DNA of 64,000 nt from Massilia agri (lineage in GTDB: Bacteria; Pseudomonadota; Gammaproteobacteria; Burkholderiales; Burkholderiaceae_D): NCBI RefSeq assembly GCF_024753255.1, contig NZ_JANUHA010000012.1, forward strand, positions 1 through 64,000, in the 5' to 3' direction. The position numbers and the translations under genes are program-made. Numbering within the stretch: the first letter of the stretch is position 1; each line of letters opens with the position of its first letter. This document shows positions 34,006 through 43,627 of this stretch, piece by piece. Under the pieces are notes generated by a model. It was not told the DNA's origin. It searched no databases and saw only the letters and a list, made by a program, of their open reading frames with translations.

Positions 34006-34995
34006 CTAGCCGTCCTTCCCGGGCAGGGGCAGCCCCTCCGCCAGCGCCAGACGGATCATCGCCTCTTCCAGCACCACGCGCGCCCGGCCGGAAGCCAGTT
34101 CGAGTTCGCGGTGCAGGCGCGCATCCTCCTGGTTGCGCGAGGCGCACTGGGCGCTGTAGCGCTCGAAGCTGCCGACCATCATGAGGATCTCGGACAGGTG
34201 GCGCGGGCACTCGCAGCTGAGACGGTTGCCGGCTGCCGTGATCGCCGCCAGCGCGGCATCGTCGAGGCGGCGCGGGGCCACCTCCTCGCCCTCGGACTCC
34301 GGAGCAGGCATGCCCTGCCCCGCCAGCGCCGAGCGGCACAGCAGCACCAGTTCGCCGACCTCGGCCGGCACGCGCGCCACCAGGCAGCCTTCGGCGCGCA
34401 GGGCGCGGATGGCGGCGCTGCCGCCAAAGCGGTACAGCACCACGGTGGCCGCCGGATGCACCATCTCGCGCACGGCCATCACCTTGTCCAGCGGGGCTTC
34501 GTCGAGCTCGGACGCTTCGATGAGCAGCACGTCGATCACGACGCCGTCGCCGCTCGCCACCACCTGCTCGAGCCGCGCATGGTGGCGCTGCACCTGCAGC
34601 GCGCGCCCGTCGCGTCCGCTGGCCGCGATGCGGCGCGCCAGGCTGTCGCCCACCACCAATACCCGCATCGGCCCGCTGACCTCGCGCGCGCGCGCCGGGT
34701 CGGGTGCGATCATCTCTTCCAGCCGCTCCACCGGCAGCCCGGTCAGCACCCCGATCGGATGGCCGAGGTCGACCAGCTGCTTGAGCAGCCCGAGACGGCG
34801 CACCTGCTCCGCCGTGTACAAGCGCTGTCCGTGCGCCGATCGCTGGGTATCCGACAGCGCATAGCGCCGCTCCCACACCCGCAGCGTTTCCACCGGCAGG
34901 CCAGCCAGCCGCGCAGCCACGCCGCTGCGGTAGGTCACCTGCCGGCTGCCGGCGCCCTGCTCTTCCCCGGAACCATCCATTTTCTTCGCATTCAT
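34006..34995 (-). CDS. MerR-family regulator with a non-canonical C-terminal sensor
   Basis: The 329-residue protein has a MerR helix-turn-helix at about residues 22-90 (VAARLAGLPVETLRVWERRYAL, then the wing with TAEQVRRLGLLKQLVD). The region 108-220 resembles the Rossmann domain of B12-binding light regulators (RVLVVGDSLARRI) but the cobalamin motif DxHxxG is absent, so a different signal is likely. The last 100 residues are helical. It is transcribed alone and ends at a strong terminator. Target genes unknown. Confidence 0.85.
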   Translation of the reverse strand: MNAKKMDGSGEEQGAGSRQVTYRSGVAARLAGLPVETLRVWERRYALSDTQRSAHGQRLYTAEQVRRLGLLKQLVDLGHPIGVLTGLPVERLEEMIAPDPARAREVSGPMRVLVVGDSLARRIAASGRDGRALQVQRHHARLEQVVASGDGVVIDVLLIEASELDEAPLDKVMAVREMVHPAATVVLYRFGGSAAIRALRAEGCLVARVPAEVGELVLLCRSALAGQGMPAPESEGEEVAPRRLDDAALAAITAAGNRLSCECPRHLSEILMMVGSFERYSAQCASRNQEDARLHRELELASGRARVVLEEAMIRLALAEGLPLPGKDG

Positions 34996-35110
34996 ACGAC
35001 CAGCCTTTGAACCAATTGTCTATGCAAGTCCCGCGACAAGAACGAGACAGGGCCAGTGTAGCGCAGTGAGAATGTCAACTCAACAACGATTCGTTTCAAT
35101 TGGTCGACAA

Positions 35111-35135
35111 CAAAACGCCACCGTCGAGGTGGCGT
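35111..35135 (-). terminator. Rho-independent terminator
   Basis: ACGCCACC at 35115-35122 pairs with GGTGGCGT at 35128-35135; on the minus strand it is followed by TTTT (35112-35115). It ends the DUF2058 gene. Confidence 0.85.
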
Positions 35136-35155
35136 CGGGGCCGGCAGCGCCGCGC

Positions 35156-35716
35156 TTACCAGGTGAAATCGTCCGGGATCTTGAAGTCGGCGTAGGGATC
35201 CTCTTCCTCGGTCTGCGGCGCGGCCTCGGACCGCTTCACCTGGATCACGCTGGCCGGGTCGCGCTCCGCGATCTTTTCGCCAATGACCTTGGGCACCAGC
35301 TCGTAGTTCCCGTTCAGGAACACGATCACCAGGCGGCCCGCGACCAGGTGCTGCTGCACCTGTTCCGACACATAGATGCGTTCGATCTTGCTGCCGTGGG
35401 TGAAGTTGTAGGCGATGTCGCCCTTGCCGCCCTTGCCGGACCCTGCGCGCGGCTGCCGGTTCACCTGCACCAGCTGGGCGATCTGCGCCCGCACCGCCTT
35501 CTGCGCAGCCTGCGCGTCGCGCTGCGCGTTCAGCTCGCGCGCCCGCTCGGCGTTCTTGCGCTGCATCTCGAGCGCGGCCTCGCGCGATTCGTTGACCGAC
35601 TCGGCGCCGGTGCGGCGCTCGATCTTCTTCTGCTTGCTCTTGTCCTGGTTGACCTTCTGGACCTTCTTCTTGTCCACCAGGCCGGCTTTCAGCAACTGCT
35701 CCTGCAGCGAGACCAT
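35156..35716 (-). CDS. DUF2058 (YaiL-like) nucleoprotein/polynucleotide-associated protein
   Basis: The 186-residue product starts at ATG 35716 with GAAGGAG upstream. It has the family's N-terminal motif (SLQEQLLKAGLVDKKKVQKVN), a very basic helical middle (30-80), and the C-terminal DUF2058 domain with YNFTHGSKIERIYVSEQVQQHLVAGRLVIV. Likely cytosolic and nucleic-acid-associated. Function in bacteria is not established. Confidence 0.85.
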   Translation of the reverse strand: MVSLQEQLLKAGLVDKKKVQKVNQDKSKQKKIERRTGAESVNESREAALEMQRKNAERARELNAQRDAQAAQKAVRAQIAQLVQVNRQPRAGSGKGGKGDIAYNFTHGSKIERIYVSEQVQQHLVAGRLVIVFLNGNYELVPKVIGEKIAERDPASVIQVKRSEAAPQTEEEDPYADFKIPDDFTW

Positions 35717-35875
35717 TGTTCTGCTCCTTCGATGACGGCCGGCACGGCGCCGGCGCGTAAAGCCGCTAGCATAGCAAACCGGCGGCGGCGCGGCGACGAA
35801 CAAAGGGTGGGGAAAGACTTGCCTGCGTCAGGGTTTATTCCGCAAGCATGGAATGCGCCAGGTACATAGACAGGA

Positions 35876-38800
35876 ATGCATGAGTCAAGGATAGTCGAAG
35901 GATTTCCAATCCTGAACCAATCCGCCATGTCCGACCACCGTTCTCCCAGCGTTTTCCACGGCACCATGTCCGGCCAGGCCGCGGCCACCGATACCACAGG
36001 CCCGGTCATGCTGACCTGGCCGCAGAACGGCCATCGCGCGGACGCGCCGCTGGTCTTCACCTTCGACGAAGACATCAAGCTCGGCACCGGCACGATCTCC
36101 CTGCTCAACAACAGGGGCCAGGGAATCACCGAGACCCTGGCCGGCAGCCCCTATGTGACCGTATCGGGAAAGACCCTCACCTTCGCCCCGCCGCAGCGTC
36201 TCGACTACGCGTCCCTGTACTCGATCACCTTCAGCAACGACGCCATCACCGACCTCGGCGGCAACCGGCTGAATGGCGGATACTGGTCCACCAGCTTCCA
36301 GTCCGGGCTGGTTCCCGAGGCGCAGAACGTGACCGGGACGGCGGGCGTGGACATCATGAACGGCAGCGACCTGGCCGACACCATGGATGGCCTGGGCGGC
36401 AGCGACACGATCAATGGCTACGGCGGCGACGACATCCTGCGCGGCGGCGATGAGACCTCCGGACAGCCGTACAGCAACGGCGACACCATCCGTGGCGGCG
36501 CCGGCAACGACACCATTCATGGCGGCGCCGGCGGCGACAATCTGTCCGGCGACGACGGCAACGACCGGGTGTTCGGCGGCGACGACAACGACTACCTGTA
36601 CGGCAACGCCGGCGACGACTACCTGGAGGGCGGCGCGGGCAATGACATGCTGAACAACTCGCTCGGCGACGACACCATGCTCGGCGGCGACGGCGACGAC
36701 AACCTCAGCATCGACCATGGCGCCACCGGCGTCCTCGATGGCGGCAGCGGCAACGACCGCCTCAGCGGCTACCTCGGCACCTCGTATGCGGGCGGGAGCG
36801 GCGACGATGTCATCGATCTGCGGATGAGCGGATCGAATGCACGCCCGGCCACGGTAAGCGGCGGCAGCGGACGCGACACCATCCGGGTCATCTTCGGGAG
36901 CACCCAGACCGCCGTCGCCATGTCCGGCGGAGAGGATGCGGACACCTTTATCGTCGACACTTACGGCCAAGCCATCGGCGCGAATGCCTTGCGTATCACC
37001 GACTTCACCCCAGGCGCCGGCGGCGACCAGCTCAACTTGCTGCAGATCTACGGTGTGCAGGAAAACGGCAACCCCTTCACCAGCGGCTTGCTGCGTTTGC
37101 TCGCCTCCGGGGCCGACACTCTGCTCCAGCTGCGCGATGCCGCCACCCCACCGGCCTACGCAACCCTGCTCACACTCACCGGCGTACAGCCGGGCCAACT
37201 CACCGCCGCCAACTTCGTCGGCGGCATCGATCCGCGTGGCGGCACCACGGGCCTCACCCTCACCGGTACTGCCGAACGGGATCAACTCGAGGGCATGTTC
37301 CTCGACGACACACTGTATGGCCTGGACGGCGACGACGCGCTCAGAGGCGGCGCCGGCAACGACCTGCTCGAAGGCGGCGCCGGCGACGACTACCTCGAGG
37401 GCAACGGCGGCGACAACATCCTGCGCGGCGGCGACGGCGACGACCGCCTGAGCAGCAACACCTTCGGGAACAACCTGATGGAAGGCGGGGCCGGCAACGA
37501 CATCATGAACGGGGGCGCCGGCAACGACCGCATGCTGGGCGGCGCCGGCAACGACATCCTGCAGCTGGAGTCGGTCTACGGAAACGAGGTTCGGACGGTG
37601 ACCATGGCGGGCGAGGATGGCAACGACACCCTGCGCACCGGCTTCGCTCCAAGCAACGTCAAGATCGTCGCCAGCGGCGGCGCGGGCGCCGACACCTTCG
37701 AGATCTCGTCCTTCGCCGACCTGACGATCCTGGACTTCGGCCAGGGCGACGTGCTCGACCTGCGCCCCATCCATTTCAACGTCAGCATCAGCGGCAATCC
37801 CTTTGGCACGGCCGGCTACCTGAAGGCGGTGCAGGAAGGCGCCCACGTCAGGATCTATGCCGACGGCGACGGCGCCGCCGGCAGCGCACAGCCCTGGCTC
37901 GCAGTCACGCTCGAGAACATCCAGCTGTCCGCGCTGACGGGCGCGTCTTTCGCCGGCGGCTACGACCCGAGCGGCACCAACCAGGGCGTGACGCTGCGCG
38001 GCACGGCGGGCGCCGACACCCTGAAGGGCGGCGCACTGAACGACATCATCGAAGGCGGTGACGGCAACGACACCATCAACGGCGAGGCCGGCGATGACAA
38101 GCTCTACGGCGGCGACGAAACCATCGTCGGCGGCGGCGATACGATCTCGGGCGGACTGGGCAACGACGAGCTGCATGGCGGGACCGGCAACGACAGTCTC
38201 GAAGGCGGGGAAGGCGACGACCGGCTGTATGGCGGCGGCGGCGACGACCGGCTCGACGGCGGAGCCGGCACCAACTATCTCGAAGGCGGCGATGGCCGCG
38301 ACATCCTGAGCAGCTATTCGGGCAAGGACCACCTGCTGGGCGGCGCCGGCGACGATACCCTGACCGGCGGCTGGGCGAATATGGACGGCGCCGCCGTCAC
38401 CATCCTGGACGGCGGCGACGGCAATGACCAGATCACTGCCTACGGCTGGGCCGCCAAGGTGCTGGCCGGCGCAGGCGACGACACGGTGTCGGTCGAGGCC
38501 GCCGGCAGCCAGGCCAGCAACACGGCCATGGTGGTCGACATGGGCGCCGGCAACGACCGGATGACGGTACGCTCCGCGTACGGCGAGACGCGCCCGATCC
38601 AGGCCAGCGGCGGCGCCGGCGTCGACACCTACCGCTTCGAGGGCAGCGAGCGCTGGCCCCTGCTCACCATCACCGATTTCCAGACCGGCGCCGGCGGCGA
38701 CGTGGTGGACCTGTACTCGTTCAGCTGGAACTTCAGCGCCAATCCCTTCGGCACTGCCGGCCAGGCGCGCCTGGTGCAGGACGGCAGCCGCGTGCTGCTG

Positions 38801-41233
38801 CAGATCGACCTCGACGGACCGGCCGGCTCCGGTGCCTGGGCGAGCCGCATCGCCTTCGAGAACACCCGGGTGGCCAACTTCACCGGCGCCAACTTCACCC
38901 AGGGCGCCCGACCCGACGGTAGCTCGACCGGCCTGGAGATCGCAGGCACCGCCGGCAACGACAATCTGCAAGGCGGTCACCTCGACGACACCATCCGGGC
39001 CGGCGACGGCAACGACACCCTGACCGGCAACGCCGGCGCCGACAAGCTCTACGGCGATGCCGGCGACGACCAGTTGTCCGGCCGCGATGGCAACGACCGT
39101 CTCGAAGGGGACGATGGCAAGGACTATCTGTACGGCGAAGAAGGCAACGACGAGCTGCTCGGCGGCGCCGGTAACGACATACTGCAGGACCAGTACGGCG
39201 ACAACATCCTGCGTGGCGGCGATGGCGACGATGGCTTGTACGTCGCGACCGGGCGCAATGCCCTGTTCGGCGACGCCGGCAACGACAGGCTGCGCGCCCA
39301 GGGCAGCAGCGGCACGATCGACGGCGGCGCGGGCGACGACATCATCGAAATCAGCGGCTTCGACATCGCCGCTTACCAGATCGAGGCGACGGGCGGCGAT
39401 GGCAACGATACCTTCCTGGTCAATTTCCTCGGCAACGCCGCCTCCACCGTCCGGCTGAGCGGCGGCGCCGGCGTCGATACCTACCGTCCGGGCAGCGTCC
39501 TGGCCGGGACGACGGCCTACGTCAACGATTTCCAGGCCGGCGCAGGCGGCGACATCGTCGACATCATGAGCCTGGTCGCACCATCGCCGTCGAACCCGTT
39601 CGCACCCGGCGGCAGCGCCCAACTGATCCAGCGCGGCGCCGACACCGTCCTGCAGGCGCGCGTGAGCGCCGACAGCGGCGCCGCCTTCGCGGACGCGCTG
39701 GTGCTGCGCAACGTCGACAAGTCCACGCTCACCGCGCAGAATTTCAGCTACGGCTTCAATCCCGACGGCTCGGCGACCGGCCAGACGCTGGTCGGCACCG
39801 ACGGCCGCGACCAGCTGGAGGGAGGCTGGCTCGACGACATCCTGCGCGGCGGCGCCGGCAACGACGTGCTGTCCGGTTCGATGGGCAACGACCGGCTCGA
39901 GGGCGGGGATGGGGACGACCAGCTCGACGGCGACAGGGCCGGCGTGGTGCCGGTCGACGGCAACGGCTCGCGCTGGCCGGCCACGTTCAGCGGCGACGAC
40001 GTGCTTGACGGCGGGGCCGGCAACGACACCCTGACCAGCAGCTACGGCGCGGACACCCTGCGGGGCGGCGCCGGCGACGACCTGCTGGTGCTGGCGCGCT
40101 ACAACGGCTTCGGCACGGCGGCCTTCGACTACCGTGTCACCCTCGACGGCGGCGACGGCAACGACCGCATCATGATCCAGAACGGCATCCAGCCCACGAT
40201 CGGCGCGACCATGAGCGGCGGCGACGGCAGCGATACCTTCCAGCTGAACGTTCCAGTGCCGGCGGCCACCTACGTCATCACCGACTTCCAGGCCGGCGCC
40301 GGCGGCGACGTGCTGGACGTGTTCGAGCTGCTCGGCTGGGTGCGCCAGTCGCCGTTCGCCACCGGCCACTTCTCCCTTGAGCAGCGCGGGGCCGACACCG
40401 TGCTGCGTTTCGACGAGGACGGATCGGAAGGGTCGAAAGCCGCCGCCGACCTGGTCACACTGAGAGGCATCGCGAAGGAGACGCTGAGCGGCGCCAACTT
40501 CCGTTACGGCTACGCGCCCGGCGACAGTGCAGGCTCCCTGGCGCCGGAAGTGCACGGCAGCACCGGGCGTGACCGCCTGGAAGGCAATGCGGGTTCCGAC
40601 CTCCTGCACGGAAACGACGGCAACGACGTCCTGATGGGTGGCGGCGGCAACGACCTGCTCGCCGGCGGCGCCGGCGTCGACACCGCCGTGTTCAGCGGCG
40701 CGCGCGGCCAGTACGCCCTCGTCGGCTTCAACACCTACACCCCGATGGTGGCCGACCTGCGCCCGGGCGCCAATGACGGCAAGGACCGCGTGGACGGCAT
40801 CGAACGCCTGGTGTTCGCCGACAGCGCCATTGCCTTCGACACGGGCACCAATGGCAATGCCGGCCAGGCCTACCGTCTCTACCGCGCCGCCTTCGACCGC
40901 GAACCCGACCTGGTCGGCCTGGGCTTCTGGATCGAGATGCTCGACCGCGGCGTGTCGCTGCAGACGGTCGCGGGAGGTTTTACCCAGGGTGAGGAATTCA
41001 TCAAGCTGTTCGGCGCCAATGCGAGCAACGCGGAGATCGTCACCCGCCTGTACCAGAACATCCTCGACCGCGAACCCGAGAAGGGCGGCTACGACTTCTG
41101 GGTCGCGGTTCTGGATGAAAAACGGACCGATCTGGGAACCGTGCTGGCGGCTTTCAGCGAAAGCAACGAGAACTACTGGGTAGTCGCCGGGCTGATCGGG
41201 AACGGCTTCGAGTACCAGCCTTACCTCGGCTGA
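35876..41233 (+). CDS. Giant RTX calcium-binding protein with DUF4214 C-terminus
   Basis: A 1785-residue protein without an N-terminal signal peptide. Residues 40-140 form an SbsA/bacterial Ig-like domain (VFTFDEDIKLGTGTI). Then dozens of GGxGxDxLx nonapeptides, which bind calcium after secretion, alternate with about five similar spacer blocks (boundaries near residues 450, 694, 1008, 1291, 1543), each with a GGAGVDTY strand, ITDFQxGAGGD and an NPF-x-G stretch. DUF4214 covers about 1660-1785, repeats YRLYRAAFDREPD and LYQNILDREPE. It should be exported by a type I system, but none is nearby. ATG 35876 has only a weak ribosome site; ATG 35927 is possible. Confidence 0.9.
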   Translation: MHESRIVEGFPILNQSAMSDHRSPSVFHGTMSGQAAATDTTGPVMLTWPQNGHRADAPLVFTFDEDIKLGTGTISLLNNRGQGITETLAGSPYVTVSGKTLTFAPPQRLDYASLYSITFSNDAITDLGGNRLNGGYWSTSFQSGLVPEAQNVTGTAGVDIMNGSDLADTMDGLGGSDTINGYGGDDILRGGDETSGQPYSNGDTIRGGAGNDTIHGGAGGDNLSGDDGNDRVFGGDDNDYLYGNAGDDYLEGGAGNDMLNNSLGDDTMLGGDGDDNLSIDHGATGVLDGGSGNDRLSGYLGTSYAGGSGDDVIDLRMSGSNARPATVSGGSGRDTIRVIFGSTQTAVAMSGGEDADTFIVDTYGQAIGANALRITDFTPGAGGDQLNLLQIYGVQENGNPFTSGLLRLLASGADTLLQLRDAATPPAYATLLTLTGVQPGQLTAANFVGGIDPRGGTTGLTLTGTAERDQLEGMFLDDTLYGLDGDDALRGGAGNDLLEGGAGDDYLEGNGGDNILRGGDGDDRLSSNTFGNNLMEGGAGNDIMNGGAGNDRMLGGAGNDILQLESVYGNEVRTVTMAGEDGNDTLRTGFAPSNVKIVASGGAGADTFEISSFADLTILDFGQGDVLDLRPIHFNVSISGNPFGTAGYLKAVQEGAHVRIYADGDGAAGSAQPWLAVTLENIQLSALTGASFAGGYDPSGTNQGVTLRGTAGADTLKGGALNDIIEGGDGNDTINGEAGDDKLYGGDETIVGGGDTISGGLGNDELHGGTGNDSLEGGEGDDRLYGGGGDDRLDGGAGTNYLEGGDGRDILSSYSGKDHLLGGAGDDTLTGGWANMDGAAVTILDGGDGNDQITAYGWAAKVLAGAGDDTVSVEAAGSQASNTAMVVDMGAGNDRMTVRSAYGETRPIQASGGAGVDTYRFEGSERWPLLTITDFQTGAGGDVVDLYSFSWNFSANPFGTAGQARLVQDGSRVLLQIDLDGPAGSGAWASRIAFENTRVANFTGANFTQGARPDGSSTGLEIAGTAGNDNLQGGHLDDTIRAGDGNDTLTGNAGADKLYGDAGDDQLSGRDGNDRLEGDDGKDYLYGEEGNDELLGGAGNDILQDQYGDNILRGGDGDDGLYVATGRNALFGDAGNDRLRAQGSSGTIDGGAGDDIIEISGFDIAAYQIEATGGDGNDTFLVNFLGNAASTVRLSGGAGVDTYRPGSVLAGTTAYVNDFQAGAGGDIVDIMSLVAPSPSNPFAPGGSAQLIQRGADTVLQARVSADSGAAFADALVLRNVDKSTLTAQNFSYGFNPDGSATGQTLVGTDGRDQLEGGWLDDILRGGAGNDVLSGSMGNDRLEGGDGDDQLDGDRAGVVPVDGNGSRWPATFSGDDVLDGGAGNDTLTSSYGADTLRGGAGDDLLVLARYNGFGTAAFDYRVTLDGGDGNDRIMIQNGIQPTIGATMSGGDGSDTFQLNVPVPAATYVITDFQAGAGGDVLDVFELLGWVRQSPFATGHFSLEQRGADTVLRFDEDGSEGSKAAADLVTLRGIAKETLSGANFRYGYAPGDSAGSLAPEVHGSTGRDRLEGNAGSDLLHGNDGNDVLMGGGGNDLLAGGAGVDTAVFSGARGQYALVGFNTYTPMVADLRPGANDGKDRVDGIERLVFADSAIAFDTGTNGNAGQAYRLYRAAFDREPDLVGLGFWIEMLDRGVSLQTVAGGFTQGEEFIKLFGANASNAEIVTRLYQNILDREPEKGGYDFWVAVLDEKRTDLGTVLAAFSESNENYWVVAGLIGNGFEYQPYLG

Positions 41234-41239
41234 ACCCGG

Positions 41240-41289
41240 GTCGTGGCGATATGCATGTGTTGCGCAGGCAGCACATCTTTCGCCACGAC
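41240..41289 (+). other. Long two-stem hairpin after the RTX gene
   Basis: GTCGTGGCG at 41240-41248 pairs with CGCCACGAC at 41281-41289, and an inner stem ATGTGTTGC / GCAGCACAT (one G-T pair) closes a 4-base loop. There is no T-run, so it is either a processing/stability hairpin or a weak terminator of the RTX transcript. Confidence 0.5.
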
Positions 41290-41384
41290 ATCACGTCCTG
41301 GCGCGGCTTTGGCCCATAATCGCTGTAATAACAGCAACCTTCTGACGCGATGTATTGCCGTATCGTTCCACCCCTGCCTGCCGC

Positions 41385-42317
41385 ATGTCCATGAACACCA
41401 AGGCCCCGACGCGCGTCTCGCGCCTGTACGAGGTCATGGACCTGATGCTGGACTCGGTCGGCGACCCGCTTGCCCTGAGCGGCCTGGCCGCCTCGGCCAG
41501 CTATTCGAGCTACCACTTCGACCGCATCTTCCGCGAGCTGACCGGCTTCTCGGCCGTCGAATACCAGCGCAAGCGCCGCCTGCGCCGCGCCGCCCACCAG
41601 CTGCGCCACGAACCCGACGTGCCGATCGGGCGCATCGCCCAGGATTGCGGTTTCCCCAGCAACGCGGCCTTCGCCAAGGCCTTCAAGCAGCAGTTCGCGA
41701 TGTCGGCCAAGACCTGGCGCGAAGGCGGCTGGCGCGCGTACATGGACCAGCAGGTCGGGCGCGAGAGCGACGTCAGCTTCTTTGTGGCCGAACCGAGCAA
41801 TGTCGAGGCGATCCTGGCGCCCTACTGCGCACCGGAACCGGGCAGCATCGCGGCCCGCATCGAGGTGCGCCAGCTGCCGGCCGTCGCCCTGCGCTACCAG
41901 CGCTTCTTCGGCCAGTCCGGCGCGGCCCTCTCGATCGCCTGCAACAGCTTCATCTGCGAACGCGAGAAGAGCGGCGAGGTGCTGCCGGGCGCGCCCTGGT
42001 ACGGCGTGTTCGATGAAGACCCGGGCTTCACGGGCGAACGCGAATACTGCTACGACTTCGGCTTCGACGCCGCGCACGGGGGCGAGGAAGCGGGCGACGC
42101 CAGCCTGGGCCTGCGCGTGCTGCCCGCCGGAACCTATGCCTGCCTGGATTTTTGCCACGAGTGGCCGCGCTTCCGCTCCATGTACGAGGACTGGCTCGAG
42201 CGCCAGGCCCAGGCCGTCTGGCGCTTCGACAGCGCGCGCCCGCACATCCAGCGGGTCGAGCGCGGGCCGGACGGACAGTGGCGCGGCCACCTCGCGCTGC
42301 CGATCAAGAAACGCTAG
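41385..42317 (+). CDS. AraC-family regulator with GyrI-like ligand domain
   Basis: The 310-residue regulator has two AraC helix-turn-helix motifs at residues 10-110 (PLALSGLAASASYSSYHFDRIF and PIGRIAQDCGFPSNAAFAKAF) and a GyrI/SOUL-like sensor domain after about 155. This Rob/SoxS-like layout usually controls genes for antibiotics or toxic organics. Start at ATG 41385 or 41391 lacks a clear ribosome site. It shares its TAG with the stop of the convergent transporter gene (CTAG at 42314-42317). A GCTGT-N4-ACAGC inverted repeat lies upstream at 41322-41335. Confidence 0.85.
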   Translation: MSMNTKAPTRVSRLYEVMDLMLDSVGDPLALSGLAASASYSSYHFDRIFRELTGFSAVEYQRKRRLRRAAHQLRHEPDVPIGRIAQDCGFPSNAAFAKAFKQQFAMSAKTWREGGWRAYMDQQVGRESDVSFFVAEPSNVEAILAPYCAPEPGSIAARIEVRQLPAVALRYQRFFGQSGAALSIACNSFICEREKSGEVLPGAPWYGVFDEDPGFTGEREYCYDFGFDAAHGGEEAGDASLGLRVLPAGTYACLDFCHEWPRFRSMYEDWLERQAQAVWRFDSARPHIQRVERGPDGQWRGHLALPIKKR

Positions 42318-43627
42318 ACGGCAGGCTTCTGCAGCGCCTCGAGCCGCACCACGCGGCTGAGTACCAGCACCGGCAGGGCCGCCACCAGCACCCACAGGAA
42401 GAAGTGCTGGTAGCCCAGCCATCCCTGGATGTCGCCGCTGACCATCTTGAACAGCACGAAGCCGAGCTGCATGAAGCCGGTGCCGAGCGCATAGTGCGCG
42501 GTCTGGTAGCGGCCGCTCGCCACCACCTGCATGATGAAGAGGATGACGCCCACGAAACCGAAGCCGTAGCCGAACATCTCGATGCCCAGGCCCACGGCGA
42601 TGACGCCGAGCGATTCCGGCTGCGCCACGCTCAGGTACCAGAACACGGCGTTCGGCAGGTTCATCGCGATGATCAGCCAGGGCATGGCGCGCTTGAGGCT
42701 CAGCGCCGCGGTGAAGTAGCCGCCCGCGATGCTGCCGGCCAGGAAGGCGATGGTGCCGGCGGTGCCGTAGACGGCGCCCACCTGGGCGGTCGTCAATCCG
42801 AGGCCGCCGACCTCGCGCGCGTCGCGCAGGAACAGCGGGCCGATGGTCTGGATCTGCCCTTCCCCGGCGCGGAACAGGATGATGAACAGGATCGCCATCC
42901 AGATGCCCGGCTTGGCGAAGAAGTCGCGGATCACGTCGACCAAGGTGCCGGCCACGCTGCGCGCGCCGCTGCCGGCCGGCGCATTGCCCGGGGTGTCCGG
43001 CAGCGCCCACAGGTGGTAGAGGCCCAGGCCCGCCATGATCGCGCCGAGCAGGCCGAACACCGTGGCCCAGGCCGGCCCCGGCCCCATGCGCACTTCCAGG
43101 TAACCGGCCAGCATCACCAGGCCGCCCATCGAGAGGAACTTGGCGGCGTTGAAGAAGGCGCCCTGCCAGCCGGCGTAGGCGGCCTGCTGGCGCTCGCTGA
43201 GGCTGGCGATGTAGATGCCGTCGGCGCAGATGTCGTGGCTGCTCGAAGCCAGCGCCACGATCGCGAACAGGGCGATCGAGAGACCGAACCAGGCGGGCAG
43301 CTGCAGCGCCAGCGCCATCGCGCCAAGGGCGCAGCCACCGGCCAGCTGGAAGCACACGACCACCCCGCGCTTGCTGCGCGCCAGTTCCAGGAAAGGACTC
43401 CACAAGGCCTTGAACACCCAGGCCATGCCCAGCAGGCCCGTCCAGCGCGCGATCTGCTCATTGGGCACGCCCATCGACTTGTACATCAGGCCCGCGACCA
43501 GCGCCACCGCATAGAAAGGCAGGCCCTGCGCCAGGTACAGGGTCGGGACCCAGGCCAGCGGATGGCGGGTCGGTTTGCTCGCGCCTTCGGGCATCACGGC
43601 GCCGGGGAGGTCTTTCAGGAAGCTCAT
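42314..43627 (-). CDS. AmpG-like MFS transporter
   Basis: The 437-residue membrane protein has about twelve hydrophobic helices and the AmpG pattern in its first helices, PTLYLAQGLPFYAV and MGVPNEQIARWTG, plus SSHDICADGIYIASLSERQQ. AmpG imports muropeptides; here the neighbours (GH20 hexosaminidase, TonB receptor) suggest GlcNAc- or chitooligosaccharide-type cargo instead. Its ATG overlaps the hexosaminidase stop (ATGA), so the genes are translationally coupled. It is the last gene of the operon. Confidence 0.88.
   Translation of the reverse strand: MSFLKDLPGAVMPEGASKPTRHPLAWVPTLYLAQGLPFYAVALVAGLMYKSMGVPNEQIARWTGLLGMAWVFKALWSPFLELARSKRGVVVCFQLAGGCALGAMALALQLPAWFGLSIALFAIVALASSSHDICADGIYIASLSERQQAAYAGWQGAFFNAAKFLSMGGLVMLAGYLEVRMGPGPAWATVFGLLGAIMAGLGLYHLWALPDTPGNAPAGSGARSVAGTLVDVIRDFFAKPGIWMAILFIILFRAGEGQIQTIGPLFLRDAREVGGLGLTTAQVGAVYGTAGTIAFLAGSIAGGYFTAALSLKRAMPWLIIAMNLPNAVFWYLSVAQPESLGVIAVGLGIEMFGYGFGFVGVILFIMQVVASGRYQTAHYALGTGFMQLGFVLFKMVSGDIQGWLGYQHFFLWVLVAALPVLVLSRVVRLEALQKPAV

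Noticed and set aside
35885-40609. Very long open frame (1574 codons) opposite to the RTX gene
   Set aside because: It is the antisense shadow of GC-rich RTX repeats; its Val/Ala/Gln-rich sequence repeats in step with the RTX protein and has no domain.
36300-40700. Tandem repeats looking like a repeat array
   Set aside because: They are codons of GGxGxD nonapeptides in one open frame with variable spacing; there are no spacers of constant length, so not CRISPR.
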